Numbered from the stretch's first letter, positions 1-6,045 are shown. The stretch: DNA of 9,695 nt from Chloroflexota bacterium (GCA_023424355.1 JAFAEA010000018.1:1-9695), one strand, 5' to 3'. Numbers and translations are program-made. The notes: generated from the sequence alone by a model not told the origin.

Positions 1-321
1 TATCAGTATCGCGGTATCGAATGCGATCATGTCTTTGAAGTGCGCCAGAGCTTTTCTGACGATCCTGTTGCCACCTGCGAGATCTGCGGCAAACCCGTTC
101 GAAGGGTGATTCACGCCTCTCCAGTAGTGTTCAAGGGAACTGGCTGGTACATCACCGATTCTCGCCCCACCAGTGATCCTATTGGTGGTGTGCAGGATCC
201 GGCCAAGAAATCTGATTCCGAGCCTGCAACGGCCGAGAAAAAATCAGACAAATCTGAGAAATCCGAAAGCAAGCCGGCCGAAAGTAGCAAACCGGCCTCT
301 GCTCCAGCATCGGCTGATTAA
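1..321 (+). CDS. FmdB-family zinc-ribbon protein (5'-truncated)
   Basis: Reading frame 1 is open from the left edge to TAA at 319-321, giving 106 residues; the true start lies just outside the window. It resembles FmdB/CxxC_CxxC_SSSS regulatory-type zinc-ribbon proteins: a YQYR start (family pattern YEYRC), the segment FEVRQSFSDDP, a CEIC pair at bases 76-87, then VRRVIH and VFKGTGWYITDSR. The remaining ~50 residues are a low-complexity Lys/Ser/Glu/Pro/Ala tail that is probably disordered. The family normally has two CxxC knuckles binding one zinc. Here the first Cys of the first pair is Gly (GGT, bases 13-15), leaving a single Cys at 22-24. The biological role of the family is poorly defined. 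The gene lies directly upstream of the cysS leader; its stop codon is four nt before a candidate leader-peptide ATG, so co-transcription is plausible. Confidence 0.85.
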   Translation, partial: YQYRGIECDHVFEVRQSFSDDPVATCEICGKPVRRVIHASPVVFKGTGWYITDSRPTSDPIGGVQDPAKKSDSEPATAEKKSDKSEKSESKPAESSKPASAPASAD

Positions 322-325
322 GAAC

Positions 326-418
326 ATGACAACTCGCACACATAACCGAATCCTCAATACGGTTTCACACGGTGTGTGCGGTTTCTGCTGCATCTGTATC
401 CAGGGGTCCGTCGGATAA
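326..418 (+). CDS. Cys-rich leader peptide upstream of cysS (30 aa)
   Basis: ATG at 326-328 opens a 30-codon ORF ending at TAA 416-418. Its C-terminal half reads GVCGFCCICIQGSVG, with Cys at residues 18, 21, 22 and 24 (codons at 377, 386, 389 and 395). Four Cys in thirty residues is far above usual content, and they cluster just before a strong hairpin whose loop contains the stop codon. The next gene is cysteinyl-tRNA synthetase. This is the layout expected of a leader peptide whose translation senses charged tRNA-Cys. Cys-rich leader ORFs acting as cysteine-responsive attenuators are known in mycobacteria; this one does not look like a copy of those and sits before cysS. No strong Shine-Dalgarno precedes the ATG, but the fmdB stop is only four nt upstream, so re-initiation is possible. 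A shorter start at GTG 374 would keep all four Cys codons. The frame is also open further upstream, inside fmdB, so the ORF alone is not proof. Confidence 0.6.
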   Translation: MTTRTHNRILNTVSHGVCGFCCICIQGSVG

Positions 419-436
419 TTTTCGACCGGCCCCCTG
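401..436 (+). promoter_or_regulatory. strong hairpin in the cysS leader
   Basis: Bases 401-406 (CAGGGG) pair with 431-436 (CCCCTG). After a 1x1 mismatch, 408-410 pair with 427-429; after a one-base bulge (426), 411-413 pair with 423-425. The loop is 414-422 and contains the TAA stop of the leader peptide. The stem begins at the second codon after the last Cys codon. No T-tract follows, so it is not a standard intrinsic terminator. Confidence 0.6.
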
Positions 437-480
437 TGTCCAGTAATTCATCGACATCCATTCATTTCAGGAGCAGAACG

Positions 481-1881
481 ATGCAGCAGATCTCCATCTA
501 CAACACCTTGACGCGAAAAATCGAGCCATTTGAAACCGTCGAACCAGGCAAGGTTCGCATGTATGTTTGCGGTGTCACCGTTTACGATCATGCGCACATC
601 GGTCACGGCATGGGCAGTATCACCTTCGATATGATTCGCAAATACCTCGAACATGCCGGCTATGACGTGAAGTACGCCCAGAACTTCACCGATATCGATG
701 ACAAGATCATCAATCGCGCTGCCGAACTCGGCATCAGTGAGAACGAACTCACCGAGAGCCTGATTAACACCTGGGATGAGGAAATGGGTGCGTTCAATAT
801 CAAGAAGGCGACAGTGAATCCTCGTGCCACTCAGGAGATTCCTCAGATCATCGAGATGATCGAGGGTCTCATCGCCAACGGGCATGCCTACGAATCCGGA
901 GGAGATGTCTACTTCCGGGTACGAAGTTTTGATGATTACGGCAAGCTGAGCAACCGAGCGATTCAGGATATGCTCACCGGCGCACGCATTGCCCCTGGTG
1001 AGCAGAAAGACGACCCGCTTGATTTCGTGCTGTGGAAGTCCGCCAAGCCGGGTGAGCCAACCTGGAATAGCCCATGGAGTCCTGGTCGTCCCGGCTGGCA
1101 TATCGAGTGCTCGGCGATGTGCCTTCACCATCTGGGCGAAGAGATTGATATCCACGGTGGTGGTGCCGATCTCATCTTCCCGCACCACGAAAACGAAATT
1201 GCCCAATCCGAGGCATTCCTCGATGGTGGCACGTTCGTGCGGTACTGGATGCACAACGGCATGCTTCAGCTCGCCGGGGAGAAGATGTCCAAATCCATTG
1301 GGAACGTCGTTCGATTGAAGGAGCTCGTGGAACAGGGCCGCGCCATGGCGTTCCGACTGCAGGTGCTCGGTTCGCACTATCGCATGCCACTCACCTGGAC
1401 CGAAGAAGGCCTCGAAGCCGCACAGAACGGACTGGATCGTTTGCGAGCAGCCGCTGCCGAATTGATGGCTCCGCCGACCTACGATCGTGATGACGAGCTG
1501 GATACGCTGGTGCAAAGCACCGAAGAGCGATTCCACGCTGCCATGCGCAACGATTTCGATACACCGATCGCAATTGCGGCATTGTACGATCTCGCTCGCA
1601 CCATCAATCGCCTGCGCTCTGCTGATTCAGTTTCGGTTTCAGTTGAAGACGCTCGAATCAAGCTCATTGAGCTTGCCGACATTCTCGGCCTGATCCTTGC
1701 GGAGGAAGCGACAGAATCGCTTCAGGATGCAGCTCCATTCATTGACCTACTCATCACCGTGCGAAACGATTTGCGCGCAGCCCGTCAGTTTGAACTCGCC
1801 GACAAGGTGCGGGATCAGCTCGCGGAACTAGGAGTCACTATTGAAGACACCCGACAGGGGACGATCTGGAAGTCCTCGTAA
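481..1881 (+). CDS. cysS: cysteinyl-tRNA synthetase
   Basis: This class Ia enzyme charges tRNA-Cys with cysteine in the cytoplasm using ATP. The protein has 466 residues, close to the usual family length. The start is ATG 481, preceded by AGGAG at 469-473 with 7-nt spacing, and the N-terminus ISIYNTLTRKIEPFE is typical. An open extension back to 376 lacks family similarity and overlaps the leader. The catalytic Rossmann domain shows the HIGH signature (HIGH, residues 39-42) and KMSKS (268-272). The zinc site that selects cysteine is complete: C30, C210, H235 and E239. WHIECS, HGGGADLIFPHHENE and YWMHNGM are diagnostic blocks. The helical and anticodon-binding parts fill residues ~300-466. The 3' end overlaps rlmB by 41 nt, so the two are probably one transcript. 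The leader just upstream probably controls expression. Confidence 0.97.
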   Translation: MQQISIYNTLTRKIEPFETVEPGKVRMYVCGVTVYDHAHIGHGMGSITFDMIRKYLEHAGYDVKYAQNFTDIDDKIINRAAELGISENELTESLINTWDEEMGAFNIKKATVNPRATQEIPQIIEMIEGLIANGHAYESGGDVYFRVRSFDDYGKLSNRAIQDMLTGARIAPGEQKDDPLDFVLWKSAKPGEPTWNSPWSPGRPGWHIECSAMCLHHLGEEIDIHGGGADLIFPHHENEIAQSEAFLDGGTFVRYWMHNGMLQLAGEKMSKSIGNVVRLKELVEQGRAMAFRLQVLGSHYRMPLTWTEEGLEAAQNGLDRLRAAAAELMAPPTYDRDDELDTLVQSTEERFHAAMRNDFDTPIAIAALYDLARTINRLRSADSVSVSVEDARIKLIELADILGLILAEEATESLQDAAPFIDLLITVRNDLRAARQFELADKVRDQLAELGVTIEDTRQGTIWKSS

Positions 1882-2827
1882 CCAGTCTGGAGGCCAGCGT
1901 ACTGGCCGACCTCAAGCCGGCGGCCCTACCCGCAATCGCAGCGGTAATCCCCGCTTCGAGAACGATCGACGGGATGCGAATCCGCGAGGCCGCCGACCGG
2001 ATGGCGGTAACGATTCGCGCGGTCGACGAAGCGAACCCGGCGATGCTCCGCGTGGAGCACGGCCAGCTCGTCAACGCTCGGTAGGCGTGCAGATCCATGG
2101 AGATCTGCTCTACGGCCGCAACGCCGTCCGCGAATCCTTGAGGGCCGGCAAACGTGAGCACAAGCGACTCTTCATTGCCGATGGTGTGCGCGAAGACGAA
2201 CGAATCACCGAAACCATGGAGCTCGCTCGCGAACGCGAAGTGCTGATTGATCGCGTGCCGCGCTTACTGCTGGACGATCTCACCAAGGGTGGAAACCACC
2301 AGGGGGTCGCGCTGGAATCCGGTGAGTTTGTGTATGTCGATCTTGAAGACATCATCGAAGCAGATGGCACCATCCTGGTGATGGATCACCTCAATGATCC
2401 ACAGAACTTTGGCACCCTCATGCGCGCAGCCGATGCCAGTGGGATCGCCGGCATCGTGATTCCGCAAGATCGTTCCGTGAGTGTGACTCCGGCCGTCGTG
2501 AATTCATCCGCCGGTGCGGTTGAGCACCTGCAGGTGGCGATGACCCCGAATCTGGCGCGTGCGCTGGACAAAATCGAGGAATCTGGCCGCTGGATTGTCG
2601 GCCTCGATGAAGACGAGACCGGCAACAATATCTTCACCACCGATATCCCGACGCCTGTAGGACTCGTGCTCGGTGCCGAAGGCAGCGGCCTCACTCCGAT
2701 CGTGCGCAAGCGCTGTCAGGTGATCGTGAGTTTGCCGATGCAGGGTCATGTGGATTCGCTGAACGCGGCCACGGCGGGTTCGATCGTGTTGTACGATCTC
2801 CTCCGCCGCGAACTCACGCAGAACTAA
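1841..2827 (+). CDS. rlmB: 23S rRNA (guanosine-2'-O-)-methyltransferase, TrmH/SpoU family
   Basis: This SPOUT-fold enzyme methylates the 2'-OH of a guanosine in 23S rRNA (G2251 in E. coli) using S-adenosylmethionine. Family motifs: motif 1 NDPQNFGTLMR at residues 185-195, motif 2 VLGAEGSGL at 276-284, motif 3 SLPMQGHVDSLNAATA at 297-312. The substrate-binding N-terminal domain starts near GDLLYGRNAVRESL (87-100). Residues 1-80 are an Arg/Gly/Pro/Asn-rich, probably disordered RNA-binding tail, making the protein 328 aa versus about 245 in E. coli. The start chosen is TTG 1841, with AGGAG at 1830-1834 six nt upstream, both inside the cysS 3' end. GTG 2087 is an alternative that would remove the tail. 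The stop TAA (2825-2827) overlaps the mutS2 stop on the other strand. The exact target guanosine is inferred from the family. Confidence 0.92.
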   Translation: MKTPDRGRSGSPRNQSGGQRTGRPQAGGPTRNRSGNPRFENDRRDANPRGRRPDGGNDSRGRRSEPGDAPRGARPARQRSVGVQIHGDLLYGRNAVRESLRAGKREHKRLFIADGVREDERITETMELAREREVLIDRVPRLLLDDLTKGGNHQGVALESGEFVYVDLEDIIEADGTILVMDHLNDPQNFGTLMRAADASGIAGIVIPQDRSVSVTPAVVNSSAGAVEHLQVAMTPNLARALDKIEESGRWIVGLDEDETGNNIFTTDIPTPVGLVLGAEGSGLTPIVRKRCQVIVSLPMQGHVDSLNAATAGSIVLYDLLRRELTQN

Positions 2828-5244
2828 CTCTGGCGAAGGTGCACAACTGTGGCACCATCGCCACCCTCATTTGGTCCGGCTGTTTCCGCTCTGGCGACAG
2901 CCGGACTGTCCTTAAGCAGATCTCGAACGACGGTGCGAAGCGCTCCAGTACCCTTGCCGTGAATCACCCGCACAAATGGCATCCCCAGCAAATAGGCATC
3001 GTTAACGTAGCTATCCACAATCGGAGGCACTTCATCGACTCGCTTACCGCGGATATCCAGCTCGATGGGCATATTGCCGGAAGCCGCCTGTCGCTCGCGG
3101 GCTATCGACGCCGACGACTGGGTTCGTGAGTTTTCCCTGGCCTTCCCCACTCGCTCCAGAGCATGAATCGGCTGCCGCACCTTCATGCTCCCCATCAGCA
3201 CTTCGGCATTGGCACCATCGATACTCACCACATCACCAAGCTCATCGAAGGCGAGAATCCGCACTCGATCCCCGGGCTTGAGCGGAGCCTTATCCACCTG
3301 GACCTTCGGTGCTGCCGCCTGCTTCTTGCGGGCAACCTCGCGCACCTGCTCCTCCGCAGCCTTGATGCGGCGGGCAGTTTCGACCCGATCCGGTACTTCC
3401 CCGATTCCGCTGCGTCGCACCCGATCGATCTCGCGCGCAGCTTCACGGGCGGCCGAGAGCTCTGCTTCCACTTCGGCGATGGCCCGAGCCCTAGCCTCCT
3501 TCTTGATGTTTTCGGCTTCGCGGAGAACTCGTGCAGCCCGACGGCGCAGTTCACGGGCATCTTCATCTGCCTGCCGAGCTTTATCGAGCTCGGTGGTGAT
3601 GTCATCCCGTCGTGTGCGGATATCGTCGATAAGTTGCTGCGCATCTTCATCGTCCGGATCCAGGTATGCACCTGCCTGATCGATCACCTTTTGTGGCATT
3701 CCGAGTCGGGATGCGATTGAGAGCGCATTCGATTTGCCCGGTATGCCGATCATGAGGCGATACGTTGGGCGGAGCGATGCCACATCAAACTCGACACTCG
3801 CGTTCTCAACACCGCGCGTGGCGTACGCAAACGCCTTCACCTCGGAATAGTGAGTGGTGGCTATGACCATCGCCCGGCGAGAAAGCAGCTCGCCGATGAT
3901 CGCGCGGGCCAATGCCGACCCCTCCTGTGGATCCGTACCGGCACCTACTTCATCCAACAAAACGAGACTATCGCTGTGAACCTTCTCAAGCATGCTGATG
4001 ATGTTGGTGATGTGCGAGCTGAAGGTACTCAGGCTCTGTTCGATGCTCTGCTCATCGCCAATATCCACGAAAATACTTGGGAACACGCTGATTACCGACG
4101 TATCGTTCGCCGGAATAAACAAACCGGATTGCGCCATTAGCGTGAGCAAACCCACGGTTTTCAGCGCCACGGTCTTGCCACCGGTGTTTGGACCGGTGAT
4201 GAGCAGCACCCTGAACTTGTCACCCATCTCGATATTGGTCGGCACAACTTTGTCCGGATCCAGAAGCGGATGCCGGGCGGAATCGAGCCGAATGTAATGC
4301 GAGGAATGGTGGGCATCTTCGCTGCGGACCTTCTGGCCATGGGCACTTCGATGCACCTTTGGCAGCGTGGCTTCCATCTTCTCTGCCAACCGCGCCTTCG
4401 CGACAGAGAGATCAATAGAAGCAAGTCCCTCCACCATGCGCTCAAGCCCCGGGCGATTATCGCCAACCAGACCTGTAATCACATCCAGAATTCGGTCGAC
4501 CTCGCGCTGCTCTTCCATCTGCTGCTCACGCCACCGGTTGTTGAGCTCAACAACATCGAATGGCTCGATAAACAGCGTCTGACCACTGGCAGAGGTATCG
4601 TGCACGATACCCTTGATCAGGCCACGCGCTTCCGAGCGAACCGGTACCACATACCGCCCATCCCGCATGGTGATGATGTTTTCTTGCAGAGCTGTACTGT
4701 GACGGCTCCCGGAAATGAAGCTCTGTAGTCGATCATGCAGGCGACTGTGAGCGATGCGAACTGCCTGGCGGATGCGGCTCAGGGCCGGGCTCGCGCCATC
4801 CAGCACATCGCCTCGCGGGCCAATCGTGCGATTGAGATCCGCCTCCAGCGAACTGAAATTGTCGATCGATTCCGCGAACTCCAGCAGATACGGGTATCGC
4901 TCTGCGGAATCCGGCAATCTCTTGAACAGGCTTCGAACTTCACGTGAGGCCCGGAGGGTATCCATAATCAGCATGAGTTCAGCCGGGGACAGGCGATAGC
5001 CCTTCTCCGCCTTCTCAATGAGTTGACGGATATCTCTCGCGCCGCCAATCGAGAACGCCGGAAACTGCACCAACAGATCGGCTGCTTCCGCAGTAGTTGC
5101 CAACAGCCGTTCCACCAGCTGGGTATTGCTGGTGGGCCGAAGCTCCCGGGCTCGTTCAGCGGCGACGGAATATCGGCATTCCCGTGCCAGTTTGTCCAAT
5201 ATCAACCCGTATTCGAGTTTTGAAAGAGTTTGCTTGGAAATCAT
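2824..5244 (-). CDS. mutS2: MutS2 family ATPase/endonuclease (Smr domain)
   Basis: This 806-aa MutS2 protein has the full domain order: MutS-like core and clamp (residues ~1-310), ABC-type ATPase (~315-525), a charged coiled coil (~530-645), a small KOW-like segment (~655-700) and a C-terminal Smr nuclease domain (~725-805). Walker A is GPNTGGKT (351-358), the signature region SLSTFSSH (404-411), Walker B LVLLDE (427-432), followed by ATTHYSEVKAFAY. Smr motifs are LDIRG (729-733) and HGKGTG (762-767). Family members suppress homologous recombination and/or rescue collided ribosomes by splitting them; which applies here cannot be told from sequence. The start ATG (5242-5244) has only a weak upstream GAGAA, but the N-terminus aligns with family starts. 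It is divergent from lexA across about 160 bp and converges on rlmB with overlapping stops. Confidence 0.96.
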   Translation of the reverse strand: MISKQTLSKLEYGLILDKLARECRYSVAAERARELRPTSNTQLVERLLATTAEAADLLVQFPAFSIGGARDIRQLIEKAEKGYRLSPAELMLIMDTLRASREVRSLFKRLPDSAERYPYLLEFAESIDNFSSLEADLNRTIGPRGDVLDGASPALSRIRQAVRIAHSRLHDRLQSFISGSRHSTALQENIITMRDGRYVVPVRSEARGLIKGIVHDTSASGQTLFIEPFDVVELNNRWREQQMEEQREVDRILDVITGLVGDNRPGLERMVEGLASIDLSVAKARLAEKMEATLPKVHRSAHGQKVRSEDAHHSSHYIRLDSARHPLLDPDKVVPTNIEMGDKFRVLLITGPNTGGKTVALKTVGLLTLMAQSGLFIPANDTSVISVFPSIFVDIGDEQSIEQSLSTFSSHITNIISMLEKVHSDSLVLLDEVGAGTDPQEGSALARAIIGELLSRRAMVIATTHYSEVKAFAYATRGVENASVEFDVASLRPTYRLMIGIPGKSNALSIASRLGMPQKVIDQAGAYLDPDDEDAQQLIDDIRTRRDDITTELDKARQADEDARELRRRAARVLREAENIKKEARARAIAEVEAELSAAREAAREIDRVRRSGIGEVPDRVETARRIKAAEEQVREVARKKQAAAPKVQVDKAPLKPGDRVRILAFDELGDVVSIDGANAEVLMGSMKVRQPIHALERVGKARENSRTQSSASIARERQAASGNMPIELDIRGKRVDEVPPIVDSYVNDAYLLGMPFVRVIHGKGTGALRTVVRDLLKDSPAVARAETAGPNEGGDGATVVHLRQS
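2831..2863 (+). terminator. hairpin just after the rlmB stop, inside the mutS2 3' end
   Basis: Bases 2831-2842 pair with 2852-2863 over 12 positions with one mismatch, around a 9-nt loop, starting four nt after the rlmB stop. The position fits a transcription end for rlmB, but no T-tract follows. The same bases encode the last residues of MutS2. Termination is therefore inferred from position and stem strength only. Confidence 0.35.
2874..2906. repeat. perfect 10-bp inverted repeat in the mutS2 3' end
   Basis: GTCCGGCTGT (2874-2883) and ACAGCCGGAC (2897-2906) are exact reverse complements around a 13-nt loop. It lies 11 nt beyond the previous hairpin, within the mutS2 linker codons after the Smr domain core. 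It may act with that hairpin as a barrier between the convergent transcripts, or be a chance product of GC-rich codons. Confidence 0.5.
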
Positions 5245-5260
5245 GAAAAATTCTCATTGT

Positions 5261-5274
5261 CCCGGTCAACCGGG
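5261..5274. promoter_or_regulatory. GC dyad in the mutS2 upstream region
   Basis: CCCGGT-CA-ACCGGG is a perfect 6+6 inverted repeat with a 2-nt centre, 16 bp upstream of the mutS2 start. The tight centre suits a dimeric DNA-binding site better than an RNA hairpin. No known factor is recognised. No convincing -35/-10 pair for mutS2 was found on the minus strand. Confidence 0.3.
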
Positions 5275-5292
5275 GGTGTGTGGCATACAGTG

Positions 5293-5306
5293 CGAACAGA
5301 TGATCT
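5293..5306. promoter_or_regulatory. degenerate second SOS box
   Basis: CGAACAGATGATCT matches CGAAC-RNRY-GTTYG at all but two positions, both in the right half. It is 28 bp upstream (start to start) of the perfect SOS box, between lexA and mutS2. It may help LexA bind cooperatively or bring mutS2 under SOS control. This is inference from pattern matching. Confidence 0.35.
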
Positions 5307-5314
5307 GAATTGTC

Positions 5315-5344
5315 TTGACACGAACAAGTGTTCGACACTATACT
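5315..5344 (+). promoter_or_regulatory. lexA promoter (sigma-A type)
   Basis: A perfect -35 TTGACA (5315-5320) and a -10 TATACT (5339-5344) are separated by 18 bp. Transcription should begin near 5351, leaving about 50 nt of leader before the lexA start. The promoter rules out the longer open frame beginning at 5230 as the real lexA start. Confidence 0.85.
5321..5334. promoter_or_regulatory. SOS box (LexA operator)
   Basis: CGAAC-AAGT-GTTCG is a perfect palindromic match to the Gram-positive-type LexA/DinR box (CGAAC-N4-GTTCG). It starts immediately after the -35 hexamer and fills most of the -35/-10 spacer, so bound LexA would block RNA polymerase. This indicates classical lexA autorepression relieved by DNA damage. 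Confidence 0.9.
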
Positions 5345-5355
5345 CCAAGTGTCGA
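5332..5355. repeat. 8-bp inverted repeat around the lexA -10
   Basis: TCGACACT (5332-5339) and AGTGTCGA (5348-5355) are exact reverse complements with an 8-bp spacer holding most of the -10 hexamer. The right half also forms an imperfect direct repeat with the SOS box (CAAGTGTTCGA versus CAAGTGTCGA). It could be an auxiliary operator. The left arm is upstream of the expected transcription start, so an RNA role is unlikely. Confidence 0.45.
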
Positions 5356-5403
5356 TATGTCACGAGCCAACTCGCCTGGCTCCGCGAAGTGAGGCCCATG
5401 AAC

Positions 5404-6045
5404 ATGAAAAAACTCTCCGATCGCCAGCAAGCTGTCCTTGATTATATCGCGGCGTTCCTGGACGATAATGATTACCCACCCACCATTCGTGATATCAAAA
5501 ATGAGCTGGGTATTTCTTCCACAAGTGTCGTTGATTACAACCTGAAGGTGTTGGAAGAACGGAACCTCATTCGTCGCAATCGCAATATCTCTCGCGGAAT
5601 CGAGCTTGTGGGCCGGGTGCCGCAGCGAAGCGGCAGCACAGTGCCGGTGAGTATTGTGGGCCAGATCGCCGCCGGTTTGCCGATTGAGGTGCCGGAAGTG
5701 TTCTCTGGTGAGGATGTGCTTGGCACCGTTGATGTCAGCCCGGAGATCGCTCCGAAGAATGGCGAGGGCCTTTTCGCACTTCGCGTCAAGGGTCTTTCCA
5801 TGATCGATGCCCTCATCAACGATGGCGATATCGTAGTCCTCCGCGCCCAGAACACCTGCGAAAACGGTGAAACCGTGGCGGTGTGGCTGGAGACTGAACG
5901 CGAAACCACCCTGAAGAAGTTCTACCTGGAAGGCAATCAGGTTCGCCTGCAGCCGGCCAATGTCACCATGGATCCCATTTACACCTCTGCGGATAACGTG
6001 CGTGTGCAGGGCAAGCTTGTGAGCGTTGTTCGCCAGATCGACTAG
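5404..6045 (+). CDS. lexA: SOS-response transcriptional repressor LexA
   Basis: LexA binds SOS boxes as a dimer and cleaves itself when RecA filaments form on damaged DNA. The protein has 213 aa from ATG 5404. GAGG at 5391-5394 lies nine nt upstream; ATG 5398 is an alternative but only three nt from GAGG. The N-terminal winged helix-turn-helix covers residues ~1-65 (LSDRQQAVLDYI, PPTIRDIKNELGISSTSVVDYNL). The C-terminal S24 peptidase domain holds the Ala90-Gly91 cleavage site (IAAGLP), the nucleophile Ser132 (KGLSMID) and the general-base Lys171 (TLKKF). All functional residues are present. Its own promoter carries a perfect SOS box. It is divergent from mutS2 and followed by a 195-bp spacer with repeated palindromes. 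Confidence 0.96.
   Translation: MKKLSDRQQAVLDYIAAFLDDNDYPPTIRDIKNELGISSTSVVDYNLKVLEERNLIRRNRNISRGIELVGRVPQRSGSTVPVSIVGQIAAGLPIEVPEVFSGEDVLGTVDVSPEIAPKNGEGLFALRVKGLSMIDALINDGDIVVLRAQNTCENGETVAVWLETERETTLKKFYLEGNQVRLQPANVTMDPIYTSADNVRVQGKLVSVVRQID

Larger units (their letters stand above)
322..480 (+). promoter_or_regulatory. structured cysS leader, candidate cysteine-responsive attenuator
   Basis: This 159-nt spacer between fmdB and cysS is not empty. It holds a Cys-rich short ORF (326-418) and several competing base-paired elements. An 8-bp stem pairs 335-342 with 373-380, with an inner 5-bp stem 344-348/360-364. A smaller alternative hairpin pairs 366-370 with 374-378 and excludes the 8-bp stem. 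A strong hairpin occupies 401-436. A 7-nt perfect match joins 383-389 to 472-478, next to the cysS ribosome-binding site AGGAG (469-473, 7 nt before the ATG). No T-box AGGGTGGNACCGCG motif is present and no run of T follows the hairpin, so any control is more likely at translation, or at a non-canonical terminator. The structures are seen in the sequence; the regulation is inferred. Confidence 0.55.

Noticed and set aside
322..480. T-box riboswitch in front of cysS
   Set aside because: The leader is short and lacks the conserved T-box sequence and an antiterminator/terminator pair with a T-run; a Cys-rich leader peptide explains it better.
376..480. 35-residue N-terminal extension of cysS
   Set aside because: ATG 481 has a good AGGAG site and a typical CysS N-terminus; the extension overlaps the leader peptide and hairpin.
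448..1536. 362-codon open frame on the minus strand opposite cysS
   Set aside because: cysS is certain from its HIGH, KMSKS and zinc motifs; the antisense frame shows no domain and is explained by codon bias.
3163..3720. 185-codon and other + strand frames inside mutS2
   Set aside because: They oppose the highly charged coiled-coil region of MutS2 and have Ser/Arg-rich or His-rich shadow composition with no family match.
5230..5403. Longer lexA reading frame starting at 5230
   Set aside because: The extension contains the lexA promoter, SOS box and expected transcription start, so it cannot be translated from that transcript.
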